From the NCBI RefSeq assembly GCF_026262505.1, contig NC_067205.1, forward strand, positions 9,052,001 through 9,116,000: DNA of 64,000 nt, in the 5' to 3' direction. The notes below the pieces were generated by a model. That model had not been told where the DNA came from, did not search any database, and was given only the letters and a program-made list of their open reading frames with translations. Made by a program: the position numbers and the translations under genes. Origin of the DNA: Trichomonas vaginalis G3 (Eukaryota; Parabasalia; Trichomonadida; Trichomonadidae). Below are positions 55,828-64,000 of the stretch, one piece after another. Each line of letters opens with the position of its first letter. The first letter of the stretch is position 1.

Positions 55828-56537
55828 TTTGTTATAGACCGAAAATAGATTTTTTCGGTTTTCTCTTCAAATAATTGAAAGAATGATACTATTATAGGTT
55901 TATTATATTATATAGCATATAATCATGCTATAGCCGAAAATTATAAGTTTTGAGAAGATTGAATATAACACAAATAAATTTGAATGTAAGTTAAATTGCT
56001 TGTTGTTTTTAATAGCTATTTAATGAGAAATCCAATATTGCAAAATTCACATTGAATGATTGAAAGAACAGAAAAAGTCATTCTTTTCAATTTCGAATAT
56101 GTTTCATTGTATTTATAATTATATGGCAAATAAGATATTTAAACTTGATTTTTGAAGGAAAATTCACAAAATCGAATAAATTCAAATAATTTTTATTCAA
56201 AAATAAACTAGTTATTTGAGTTTAATACTAATTATCTATTCAAACTACAAAGTTTGTAATTTAAAATATTTTGTGAGATCAGATTGAATTAATTCAAGGT
56301 TCTTTTCAATTAATATTAATGACCATATTACGCATTTTCGAACATTCTAAACCAAATATATAAAAATGGGAGACGAATGTTAAATTTGCTAGACATGGGG
56401 GAGTTGTCTGCAAAGTTTTATCTCTTATCTCTAACAAAAAATTAATTTTTAAAAAAATGACCGAATACGTTTCACAGCGAGAAAAAAATAAAAGGTAAGA
56501 TAGAATTTTCTAGACATAAAGAAGCTGTCTACCAAGT
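55828..56537. repeat. Left terminal inverted repeat
   Basis: The reverse complement of 58419-59122 with only a few differences. It contains one full copy and a partial copy of the segment that is tandemly repeated beside the right TIR. Confidence 0.88.
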
Positions 56538-56946
56538 GTCAGCTGTTACTTCTTCTCAATACTGATATAAAATAAAAATCTTTATTATTTATTTAACCTT
56601 TATTGTTTCATTAAACTTCATTTATTTTATATTATAGTTTTATTCTTTTAGCTACTTGTAAAATAATCTAATTTTATATCATCATTTTACCGGATTATTC
56701 TTCAGTACATCGATTGTGTATCTAAAATAATATCATTATCCTTATTCTGTTTTTTCCAAAATTCTTTTAAATATCTTTTTTGGTTGATTACTTTATACTT
56801 GTTATTTTTATTTTTTAATTTCAAAAAAAAAAATTTGGTGATTGTTCTATTCTGTTACAATGTGCATTATCATATTCTAATGAATTATTCATTACATACA
56901 TTTAAAAAAACTTGTTAAAAATGAAATTAAAAAATTATGTTTATTA

Positions 56947-57918
56947 TTACGCTGTGAATGTGTCAACAGCGGTCATGCCTGTATCTGTATCCCATATTTG
57001 CCACAACCTTTCTGTATCTGCATTTGTGTATTTCGGTTTCAGCTGATACATTTGATTTGGCGTGTAATTTGTTCCAGTTAATGGATTAATTGGGAGATCT
57101 TCATGCGGTGTGTTATTATTGTACTCCAAATAAAGGCAGGAATAGCCTGAATGCTTTGGCAGCGCTCCAATGTCGGCCGGAATCTCTCAATCTTCCCATT
57201 TTGGTAGGGAGAATGAGAGTCTGTATGCCGCCATTGGACGCCCCAAAGATCAAGTAGATCTTGAAAGGCGCCCCTATTTTCTGAACCGTTGTCGGTCCAG
57301 AAACAATAAGGGGGCCAAATTCAATGAAGGCGGAAGCCGCAACGTTCGCTGTCGTCGCTGCCAGCATATCTGGTATTTGTATACACGCTAGGACTTTGCG
57401 GCTAAAATCGTCGATTATGCCATAAATATACTGGCCACGAACACCCCTAAAATAATGAACATCTGCGTGCCAGATAAGATTGGGTGAAAGCGCCCAATAT
57501 CTTACTGCTGTTTCTGGCCCGGCATGCTCTAATCGCGTCTTGGTGAAATGATTTTCTTTGAAGTATCTGCGTACTTCTCTATAAGATACATCAATTTGTT
57601 GTAATTTCAAACGTTTCCATTGTTTTGTTTGACCACAGGGAAAGGCCAGTGGTCATGTATCACAGCAAGAGCTTTGATTTGGTCGTAGGGATTGACCCTA
57701 CGACCTTTCTTGCCTTTAGGCAATGGGATATTCTGTAAGCTAAATTGATTTTGTAAAAAAGATTTTGAAACATCTAAATATTTGAAATCATTTGATTGAA
57801 GGGTTGGGGCGATGGGAACACGGGTGCAAGCTTCTTCCCATGTCATTTTACCTTCTTCAATCTGATTGGAAATACCAATTAGGTAAATTCGATCGACACA
57901 CCCTTTGTAAGGATTCAT
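56947..57918 (-). pseudogene. rve/DDE transposase of the TIR element (broken)
   Basis: The reading frame is split into three overlapping pieces. N-terminal piece (from ATG 57918): helical, with basic KGKKGRRVNPYDQ. Middle piece: an integrase core start, LIWHADVHYFRGVRGQYIYG then IIDDFSRKVLACIQIP, holding the first catalytic Asp. The nucleotides that follow still encode, in a different frame, the TDNGSE motif with the second Asp and NGKIER with the Glu, so all three DDE residues survive in the DNA. The last piece, ending near 56947, has a short ITP-like tail (NPLTGTNYTPNQMYQLK). At least two frame changes make it non-functional as shown, unless they are assembly indels. Confidence 0.78.
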
Positions 57919-58094
57919 TCTAATGAAGTACGTTAACAATCAAAATATTTTATAAGTGTCTAGTATGGAATTCAAAAGAATAAAGAAAATGGTAACGTAA
58001 ATAAACGTATTATGAAATAATTTATAATTAAAATGAAAAAAAGAAAAAATAATAAGTAAAGTGACTGGAAATGAAAATTAAAATCAGTAAACAG

Positions 58095-58418
58095 TTTTAT
58101 TTTTTTCTCGCTGTGAAACGTTTTCGGTCATTTTTTTAAAAATTAATTTTTTGTTAGAGATAAGAGCTAAAACTCGGTAAACAACTTCTTTATGTCTAGA
58201 AAATTCTATCTTGCCTTTTATTTTTTTCTCGCTGTGAAACGTATTCGGTCATTTTTTTAAAAATTAATTTTTTGTTAGAGATAAGAGATAAAACTCGGTA
58301 AACAACTTCTTTATGTCTAGAAAATTCTATCTTGCCTTTTATTTTTTTCTCGCTGTGAAACGTATTCGGTCATTTTTTTAAAAATTAATTTTTTGTTAGA
58401 GATAAGAGATAAAACTCG
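58095..58418. repeat. 121-bp tandem repeats extending the right TIR
   Basis: Units begin at 58095, 58216, 58337 and 58458 (TTTTATTTTTTTCTCGCTG...), spaced exactly 121 bp, the last merging into the right TIR. The left TIR has only one unit and a part, so the right side was expanded by tandem duplication after the TIRs formed. Confidence 0.85.
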
Positions 58419-59122
58419 GTAAACAACTTCTTTATGTCTAGAAAATTCTATCTTGCCTTTTATTTTTTCTCGCTGTGAAACGTATTCGGTCATTTTTTTA
58501 AAAATTAATTTTTTGTTAGAGATAAGAGATAAAACTTTGCAGACAACTCCCCCATGTCTAGCAAATTTAACATTCGTCTCCCATTTTTATATATTTGGTT
58601 TAGAATGTTCGAAAATGCGTAATATGGTCATTAATATTAATTGAAAAGAACCTTGAATTAATTCAATCTGATCTCACAAAATATTTTAAATTACAAACTT
58701 TGTAGTTTGAATAGATAATTAGTATTAAACTCAAATAACTAGTTTATTTTTGAATAAAAATTATTTGAATTTATTCGATTTTGTGAATTTTCCTTCAAAA
58801 ATCAAGTTTAAATATCTTATTTGCCATATAATTATAAATACAATGAAACATATTCGAAATTGAAAAGAATGACTTTTTCTGTTCTTTCAATCATTCAATG
58901 TGAATTTTGCAATATTGGATTTCTCATTAAATAGCTATTAAAAACAACAAGCAATTTAACTTACATTCAAATTTATTTGTGTTATATTCAATCTTCTCAA
59001 AACTTATAATTTTCGGCTATAGCATGATTATATGCTATATAATATAATAAACCTATAATAGTATCATTCTTTCAATTATTTGAAGAGAAAACCGAAAAAA
59101 TCTATTTTCGGTCTATAACAAA
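58419..59122. repeat. Right terminal inverted repeat
   Basis: Mate of 55828-56537, ending CTATAACAAA before the target duplication. Confidence 0.88.
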
Positions 59123-59133
59123 ATTTTTCAAAT

Positions 59134-59634
59134 TTCATATTTAAATTGATATATTTCATGATATTTTTTTCAATTTTCCTAATTTTTTTATAATCGATGT
59201 GGCTCTATTTTTTATATCCTATGTAACTACTATCAACTTTACCATAATATATCATGATTCTCAAAATTTATTCAAATTCTCAAAAAATTATCATTGGTCT
59301 TTTAAAATCATATATTTCTAAGCAATATTCCTGGCACAATTTTAAATATCAACGACCAGCTGTTTCGCTCATTAATTGTGGATCATTTATCATCTCAAAA
59401 TGCTTTGCATGCTAGCAAAAATACAAAGAACGCCAATATTCATTGAATGCATCACACTTGTCCAATTACAAAGCCTGGTATCGAGTTCAAATAATCGTCA
59501 TTATTTAATTTTAGCTATGAACCTCTAAATGTTCATAGAGCTTGAAACTTTTTACTTGCGAATTTTGATTTCACAGTTCATTAACTCCATAAAAAGAAGC
59601 TTTTTCTTATTTCTGAAATTTCAAGAAAAAATTT
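59134..59634. other. Intergenic region without gene
   Basis: AT-rich upstream region of the Rab gene. TCATT at 59578-59582 could be an Inr but lies about 55 nt from the ATG. Confidence 0.4.
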
Positions 59635-61246
59635 ATGTCGGAGGTACCAAGAGCTGTTTTGATTGGAAATTCAGGCGTAGGCAAAACATCCCTTGTTCAC
59701 CGCATGGCCCACGGAAGCTTTCAATCAGATTTGGCCCCTACAATCGGAGCAGGAGTTACTCCGATGTCAGTTAAAATCGAAGATAAGGAATATATGATTC
59801 ATATATGGGATACAGCCGGACAGGAAATTTTTAGAAATGTCGTTCCACTTTATTTTCGCGATGCAACTTGCGCAATTTTAGTTTATTCTTTAAGGGTGCA
59901 CCCGTATGTACGTTTATTTGAGAGGAGGAGGAGGATTACCCTCTCAATTTTGAGGGATTCGTTAGTTTATTTTCTCGATGAATATGCAATAAAATTTGAT
60001 TTTTACCTTATCAATATACTTCATATAATATACACATGTTCATGTAAAAACTTTTTTCCAAAATCCTCAGGAATTAAGGGATTTTTGAATTTTAAGAATT
60101 TTTTTCGAATTTTTTCGAAAAAAAATATTTTCAGAACAGCCTTAACGGCTAAGATTTAGGAACAATGTTAAGTATCAAAAAGAAAGGAGGTCTGATATAG
60201 ACAACATATATCGTTGAAGGTTGAAAAAATCTCTAATATTTGAGCCCAAAATTTCAAATTTTAATTTTTTGAAAAAAGAGGCCACCCGTATGTACGTTTA
60301 TTTGAGAGGAGGAGGATTATATTTTTGAAAGGGTGAAACATTATGAGTATGTTAATTATATAATAATATGTATTATTATAAAAAAGAAAAAATAAAGCAC
60401 GTTAAATTTTTTCTTTCTTGATTTTTTACAAAATCTACTTAGAATTATGCAAAATATGACTAAATAATTATAAATTTCAAGTTAAATTTTAATTTTGATA
60501 AATAATTTAAATTTCAAAATATCAAGTTCAGTTCGACTATGTATGTAGTAATTCCTCAATAAAGTGCCAAAACCCTATTAAAATATATGAACATTTTCAA
60601 CATTTTAATGTTTTTATTTAAAAATTTGTTGGAATATGAGCTTCAAACAATTATTATGTAAATAAAAATAATTAAATATATGTATTTATTCGTATTACAA
60701 CCGTAGTAAGTCGATTCTTCCTTTCTTCTACTGAGTTTTGAATTTGATTTCGAATTGTAAAGAGATTCAAAGGGAAAATACTAGCGGATAAAAACTACCT
60801 CCATGAAAGGGTCATAATGGACTCAAGTTGTATTTTTTGATATTTTTTTGCTTTTCGAGCCTAAATAGGTAGCCAAGATAATGCCTAAAAATAAGGTTCT
60901 AAATTCTGAAGTTTACATGATCCTCTCGTGTGCACCCTTAACCGACGAAGAATCATTAGGTGAACTCGACGAATGGCTAAAAGTACTTAAAACACATAAC
61001 GAAGGTGATGTGCCTCTTGTTGTTATTGCAAATAAATGCGATTGAGATATGAATCCTTCTTTAATTACAAGAGGCAAAAACTGGACACAAGCTCACAATG
61101 CTCAGTTCTTCTTTACTTCTGCATATTCCAGTCAAAATATACAAGCGGCTTTGGATGTTATTGCGCAAATCTGCTATAATACGAATAACAACCACATAGA
61201 AAGATCTATCCCTATACAGCATCAAAACAAGAAGGGCTGCTGCTAA
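59635..61246 (+). pseudogene. Rab-family small GTPase gene split by a transposon
   Basis: The first part (59635-59893) has the P-loop GNSGVGKTS, switch I APTIGAGV and WDTAGQE; the second part (60942-61246) has the NKCD guanine motif, the TSA motif (FFTSAYSS) and a C-terminal KKGCC, a double-Cys prenylation signal. All G motifs of a Rab are thus present, and the gene would control vesicle traffic on a membrane. A 1,044-bp element sits between SLTD-region codons at a TTAA. Just after NKCD there is also an in-frame TGA (61042-61044), one base from CGA, so the copy is probably dead even apart from the insertion. The two parts line up without loss of bases around the TTAA. Confidence 0.88.
59894..60937. 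mobile_element. TTAA-flanked non-autonomous DNA transposon inside the Rab gene
   Basis: Flanked by TTAA at 59890-59893 and 60938-60941. The ends GGGTGCACCCG (left) and CGTGTGCACCC (right) form short terminal inverted repeats. TTAA duplication with a GGG terminus fits the Kolobok or piggyBac superfamilies; T. vaginalis is known to have Kolobok. No transposase is encoded, so it must be mobilised in trans. A 30-odd-base segment next to the left end (CACCCGTATGTACGTTTATT...) is repeated in the interior at about 60285-60318, suggesting a nested or composite origin. Confidence 0.83.
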
Positions 61247-61521
61247 TTACTTGACATTTTACTAATCGCTTTTAAATATGTATGTATTTATTATGTAAGC
61301 TCTATATCTATTTATTCACAATTTCCCAAAATAACAATATTTTACACCTTTAATTGACTTTTGAGATTTTACATTTCATGTAAAAAATTTCAGATTTCTC
61401 CAAACGAAAACCCATACTTATTCGGTTTTCAGTCTGAATATAGCTATTTTCATTATCTATTTACCCATTATTCCTCCAAAATTTTATAATTCACTCTCAA
61501 TTTTAAAGATTAATCACATTT
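61247..61521. other. Spacer between Rab gene and Maverick E2
   Basis: AT-rich sequence, no gene seen. Confidence 0.5.
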
Positions 61522-61582
61522 AAAAAAAAAAAAAAAAAAAAAAAAGGTAGTGGGGCTTCCAGGGCTGCGCCCCTCTAGCCCC
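61522..61582. other. E2 terminal A-run and GC hairpin
   Basis: GGGGCT (61552-61557) pairs with AGCCCC (61577-61582); the inner stem is GGGC/GCCC around TGC. The E1 inner stem is GGCAC/GTGCC around GAA. The sequence differs but pairing is kept. Confidence 0.72.
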
Positions 61583-61716
61583 TGAAGATGTTTAGTATAA
61601 ATGAAGTTCTTATATACGGGTCTTCCAGGAGCTTTTCACAAAATATATATGTTTTCATGTTTTGTCACTTTTCTGTCACTTTTCAGGTAAAAACATTTTT
61701 ATTATATATATATAAA

Positions 61717-62534
61717 ATGAATTTTACAAAACCACCGTTACCCTTCTTTGGAAATAAGAGTAGATGTAAAGATATTCTATTGAGAGAACTTAAGAAACTA
61801 CCGAATGGTCTAACATTTGTAGATTTGTTCGGTGGAAGTTTCTATATATCTCATTTGTGCCATACTGTATTTCCTGACTCAAAGATTATATGCAATGACT
61901 TCGACAACTATATGAACCGTCTCAAACATATACCAGACACAAACAAAATATTGAAAGAGTTAAAAGAAAAGATACCTATAGGTAAGATGGAACGTATACC
62001 ATTAGATAAGAAAAATACTGTCAGAGAGGTTTTGAAAAAAGCAGAGTATATTGACTGGGATAGTATATCTTCTAGACTATTATATAGTGGTGCTATAAGA
62101 GTTCATGACATTGAAACACTTATGTCAAAAGTTTTATATCTTAACTATACAAAGGTTTTCAAAGAGAACATAGAAAAATATACTGAGGGTATAGAGTTTG
62201 GAGATGTCGTTGGACAGAGTTGTATGAAAAATATAAAAACAAGGAAAATGTTTTCTTTATAGTAGACCCGCCGTTCTATAACACATGGGATTTTCAATAC
62301 CAAGTAGACTGGACTTTGAGAGACTCTTTAGAAACTTTAGACGTTTTACATAACCATCCATGCTTTTACTTTACATCCGATAAAAGTGGTTTGGAAAGTG
62401 TCATGAGATGGTTAGAGGACATACATGACTATGATTTTAGATACGATAAGATAGAATATGAGAGAGGTCCTATAAACTGGAGAAAGTGTCATAACAAAGA
62501 AATTTTATTGGTAAGTAAATGTGGTTTGAAATAG
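61717..62534 (+). pseudogene. DNA adenine methylase of E2 (broken)
   Basis: D12-class gene homologous to 7974-8793, with PFFGNKSR, FVDLFGGSF and DPPFYNT. The start at 61717 is chosen by homology although the frame is open further upstream into the terminal region. A few amino acid differences from E1. About one break. Confidence 0.85.
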
Positions 62535-62649
62535 GACTACTTTTTTAGGTTTTTTCCATTGTGTCATTTACTTATTTGACGTGGCAGAAAGATATAGAGA
62601 ATATGAAGATGAACCAATACCAGCAAATGTTCAGCATATGTACTCGTAA
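62519..62649 (+). pseudogene. Small membrane protein gene of E2 (broken)
   Basis: Homologue of 7858-7989, again overlapping the methylase 3' end. About one break. Confidence 0.55.
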
Positions 62650-62672
62650 GAGATATTTTTATCTAATATTAA

Positions 62673-63033
62673 ATGGACGCACAGAACTTAGCGAATGCAC
62701 AGCAACCTGGACAACCAAACCCAGAGAATATTCAAATGAAGTTAGAATACAAACTGCAATGGCAAACTATGTCAAGTGCCAACAGATGTACAAATGCAAA
62801 CTGCCATGTCAAATGACGCTGCGTTAGGCTTACCACCATGGTATGCAAATATGAGATGGAAAGAGTTTTATACAAACCCTGAAGTGGGATATAAACAACT
62901 CTATGCAGATGACGCGAACACAGGAGTTGACCCAGAGTATGTTTTCTACCAGAGGAGAAATAGAATGTATGAGCTCCAGTTAAAAAATGCTATGGAACTC
63001 AACAGGAAACGTAAGAGACTAGGCGGACATTAG
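62673..63033 (+). pseudogene. 120-residue ORF of E2 (broken)
   Basis: Homologue of 7471-7833, with the same TTTTTATCTAATATT spacer before the ATG and the same basic C-terminus RKRKRLGGH. About two breaks. Confidence 0.68.
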
Positions 63034-63050
63034 ATTTTTACAATAGTAAA

Positions 63051-63292
63051 ATGGGTTTCTTTGGAAGAATAGGAAACTTCTTTCGAAATGTTGGAAAGGT
63101 ATATGGAATGGAATAAAATCTGTCGGAAGAGGAATTTGGAACGGAGTCAAAAATATTGGTAAAAGAGTAGGTCAGTTCGTTGGTATTATACCTAAAGACC
63201 CTGAACCAGAAGAACAAGCTCCTGTTATACAACAGCCTGAACCTGCACCACAGTCTAGTTGGCAACCAAATCCAACACCTCAACCGTATTAA
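63051..63292 (+). pseudogene. Small amphipathic protein gene of E2 (broken)
   Basis: Homologue of 7210-7452, with the repeated GIWNGVKNI-type segment and the Pro/Gln tail. About one break. Confidence 0.68.
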
Positions 63293-63296
63293 AAAA

Positions 63297-64000
63297 TCAT
63301 ATTTTTACCGTTCGATAGTAGTTGTATATGAAACTAAGTTCTAAGTAAAACGCGTGGTATAATGGAATTATTCTCTTTCTTCCATCTGTAGTAAACCATA
63401 CTTGAAAGTCTGAAATACTTCCACTTGGTGGTTCGTATAGCTTTGTAGGTTTTTCGTAAAAGTCATTTGCCAAGCATAAGAAAGAGTTTTGGGCGCCAGA
63501 AAATGAAGCATGAACAATAATAGCAGCTGGGTCGAAAACATCTTTAAATAAATATGGTTCATCTCTTGCATATCGACTGTAAATATTTGCTAAAGGAAGT
63601 TCGACTTTCTGATTTAACATTCTTTGCAAATAATACCATGACATTGCAGTGAATTCTGTATATATTTGTTCGTCTTTCTTTGGATTGTCTTCGTAGATTT
63701 GAAATGACACTTGTGAATTTTGTTTGTCATATACAATTCTCACATAAAGTGTGCTCTCGGTATTTGCATATTCATCAGCATATTTTGCATAACATGAATT
63801 TATTTTATCTTCTATATTTTTTAACGCAGTCTGTAGAGAAGATGAAAGGTCAACTTGTATTAGCTCAATTTCTTCCCACATTTTTCGTTTCCCTTCAGAT
63901 ATATAATCTATATGAAACCTTACAATAAATGGAAAACTTTTATCTTCTACAGACACAAACTTCATTCTACGAAAGCCAATAGCTTTTTGTGACAGATGGG
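63297..64000 (-). CDS. Maverick E2 capsid-associated candidate, 5' end outside window
   Basis: Homologue of 6357-7207. The last 70-odd residues (from IIVHASFSGAQNSF to YNYYRTVKI) are almost identical to E1, and the codons at the window edge (TKAIGFRRMKF) also match, but the roughly 150 residues between are only distantly similar (for example LLVNLETTLQAFQEKINDIY in E1 against DLSSSLQTALKNIEDKINSC here). Open throughout the part seen. Function as for the E1 gene, inferred. Confidence 0.65.
   Translation of the reverse strand, partial: HLSQKAIGFRRMKFVSVEDKSFPFIVRFHIDYISEGKRKMWEEIELIQVDLSSSLQTALKNIEDKINSCYAKYADEYANTESTLYVRIVYDKQNSQVSFQIYEDNPKKDEQIYTEFTAMSWYYLQRMLNQKVELPLANIYSRYARDEPYLFKDVFDPAAIIVHASFSGAQNSFLCLANDFYEKPTKLYEPPSGSISDFQVWFTTDGRKRIIPLYHAFYLELSFIYNYYRTVKI

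Larger units (their letters stand above)
55828..59122. mobile_element. DNA transposon with about 705-bp TIRs and an rve-type transposase
   Basis: The ends TTTGTTATAGACCG (left) and CGGTCTATAACAAA (right) begin long terminal inverted repeats (about 55828-56537 and 58419-59122). They are flanked by an 11-bp direct duplication ATTTTTCAAAT (55817-55827 and 59123-59133); 9 bp is equally possible because of the AT-rich ends. The interior has one transposase-like gene. The combination of an integrase-like DDE enzyme with TIRs recalls Ginger or IS3EU-type transposons, but their target duplications are shorter, while 9-11 bp is typical of Mutator-like elements. The family is therefore left open. Inserted in intergenic DNA. 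The TIRs are nearly identical in sequence, which points to recent insertion. Confidence 0.85.
61522..64000. mobile_element. Maverick element E2, terminal part, opposite orientation (runs off window)
   Basis: A mirror image of the E1 right end: a 24-base A-run (61522-61545), hairpin (61552-61582), adenine methylase (61717-62534, plus), small membrane ORF (62519-62649, plus), 120-residue ORF (62673-63033, plus), small amphipathic ORF (63051-63292, plus) and the capsid-associated candidate (63297 to beyond 64000, minus). Very close to E1 except in the middle of the last gene and around the terminal hairpin, where E2 has roughly 85 extra bases. No 120-bp array lies next to it. About four breaks in the part seen; young. 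Confidence 0.92.

Noticed and set aside
59894-60937. Spliceosomal intron in the Rab gene
   Set aside because: The borders are TTAA with inverted GGGTGCAC ends, with neither GT...AG nor the Trichomonas 3' splice consensus, and the length is far above usual introns of this species.

Overview
The window looks like nuclear DNA of a parabasalid protist, most likely Trichomonas vaginalis. The evidence is AT-rich, intron-poor DNA with the standard code, closely spaced eukaryotic genes (ubiquitin-L40 fusion, ribosomal protein eL30, Rab GTPase, PPP phosphatase homologue, Pmp-like surface protein), a eukaryotic tRNA-Ile, and Polinton/Maverick elements of the kind that fill the Trichomonas genome. Species assignment is from recognition, not from a database search.

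Layout. (1) 1-8884: right-hand part of a Maverick (called E1; its left end is outside the window), carrying a protein-primed DNA polymerase B, an rve integrase, a phage-tail-fibre-like gene, a probable capsid-associated gene, two small amphipathic proteins, other small ORFs and a D12-class DNA adenine methylase. It ends in a GC-rich hairpin and a 40-base T-run. (2) 8925-15656: about 56 copies of a 120-bp tandem repeat. (3) 15657-19580: a very noisy second copy of the E1 right part, then 19631-22317, a noisy stretch of the same 120-bp repeat. The dense small indels make this look like uncorrected long-read sequence. (4) 22319-28567: a cleaner third copy of E1 (equivalent to 2646-8884), again followed by a 40-base T-run and by 28608-39944, about 94 further 120-bp units. 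(5) 39945-61521: host DNA with, in order, an RRM-like protein, tRNA-Ile(GAT), a Gly/Pro/Ser-rich membrane protein, eL30, a putative type II glycosyltransferase, a Ser-rich protein, ubiquitin-L40, an unknown protein, a UBL-UBA-SANT-like protein, a C2-like/PQ-rich protein, a Pmp-like fragment, a PPP pseudophosphatase, a DNA transposon with about 705-bp terminal inverted repeats (55828-59122), and a Rab GTPase gene split by a 1,044-bp TTAA-flanked transposon. (6) 61522-64000: the end of another Maverick (E2) in the opposite orientation, so the host block is bracketed by inverted Maverick ends.

How the parts work together. The Maverick genes form a self-synthesising element: the polymerase and terminal structures for replication, the integrase for insertion, and virion-like parts (fibre, small amphipathic proteins, capsid-associated candidate). 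No major capsid protein, packaging ATPase or protease is seen in the part shown. The host genes are ordinary housekeeping and lineage-expanded families with no shared operon. The points that most deserve a second look are the tail-fibre-like gene inside a Polinton, the terminal hairpin that keeps its pairing although its sequence differs between E1 and E2, the very short shared promoter-like spacers in the Maverick, the PPP pseudophosphatase, the transposon insertion in the Rab gene, and the strong signs that 15657-22318 (perhaps the whole triplication) is an assembly product.
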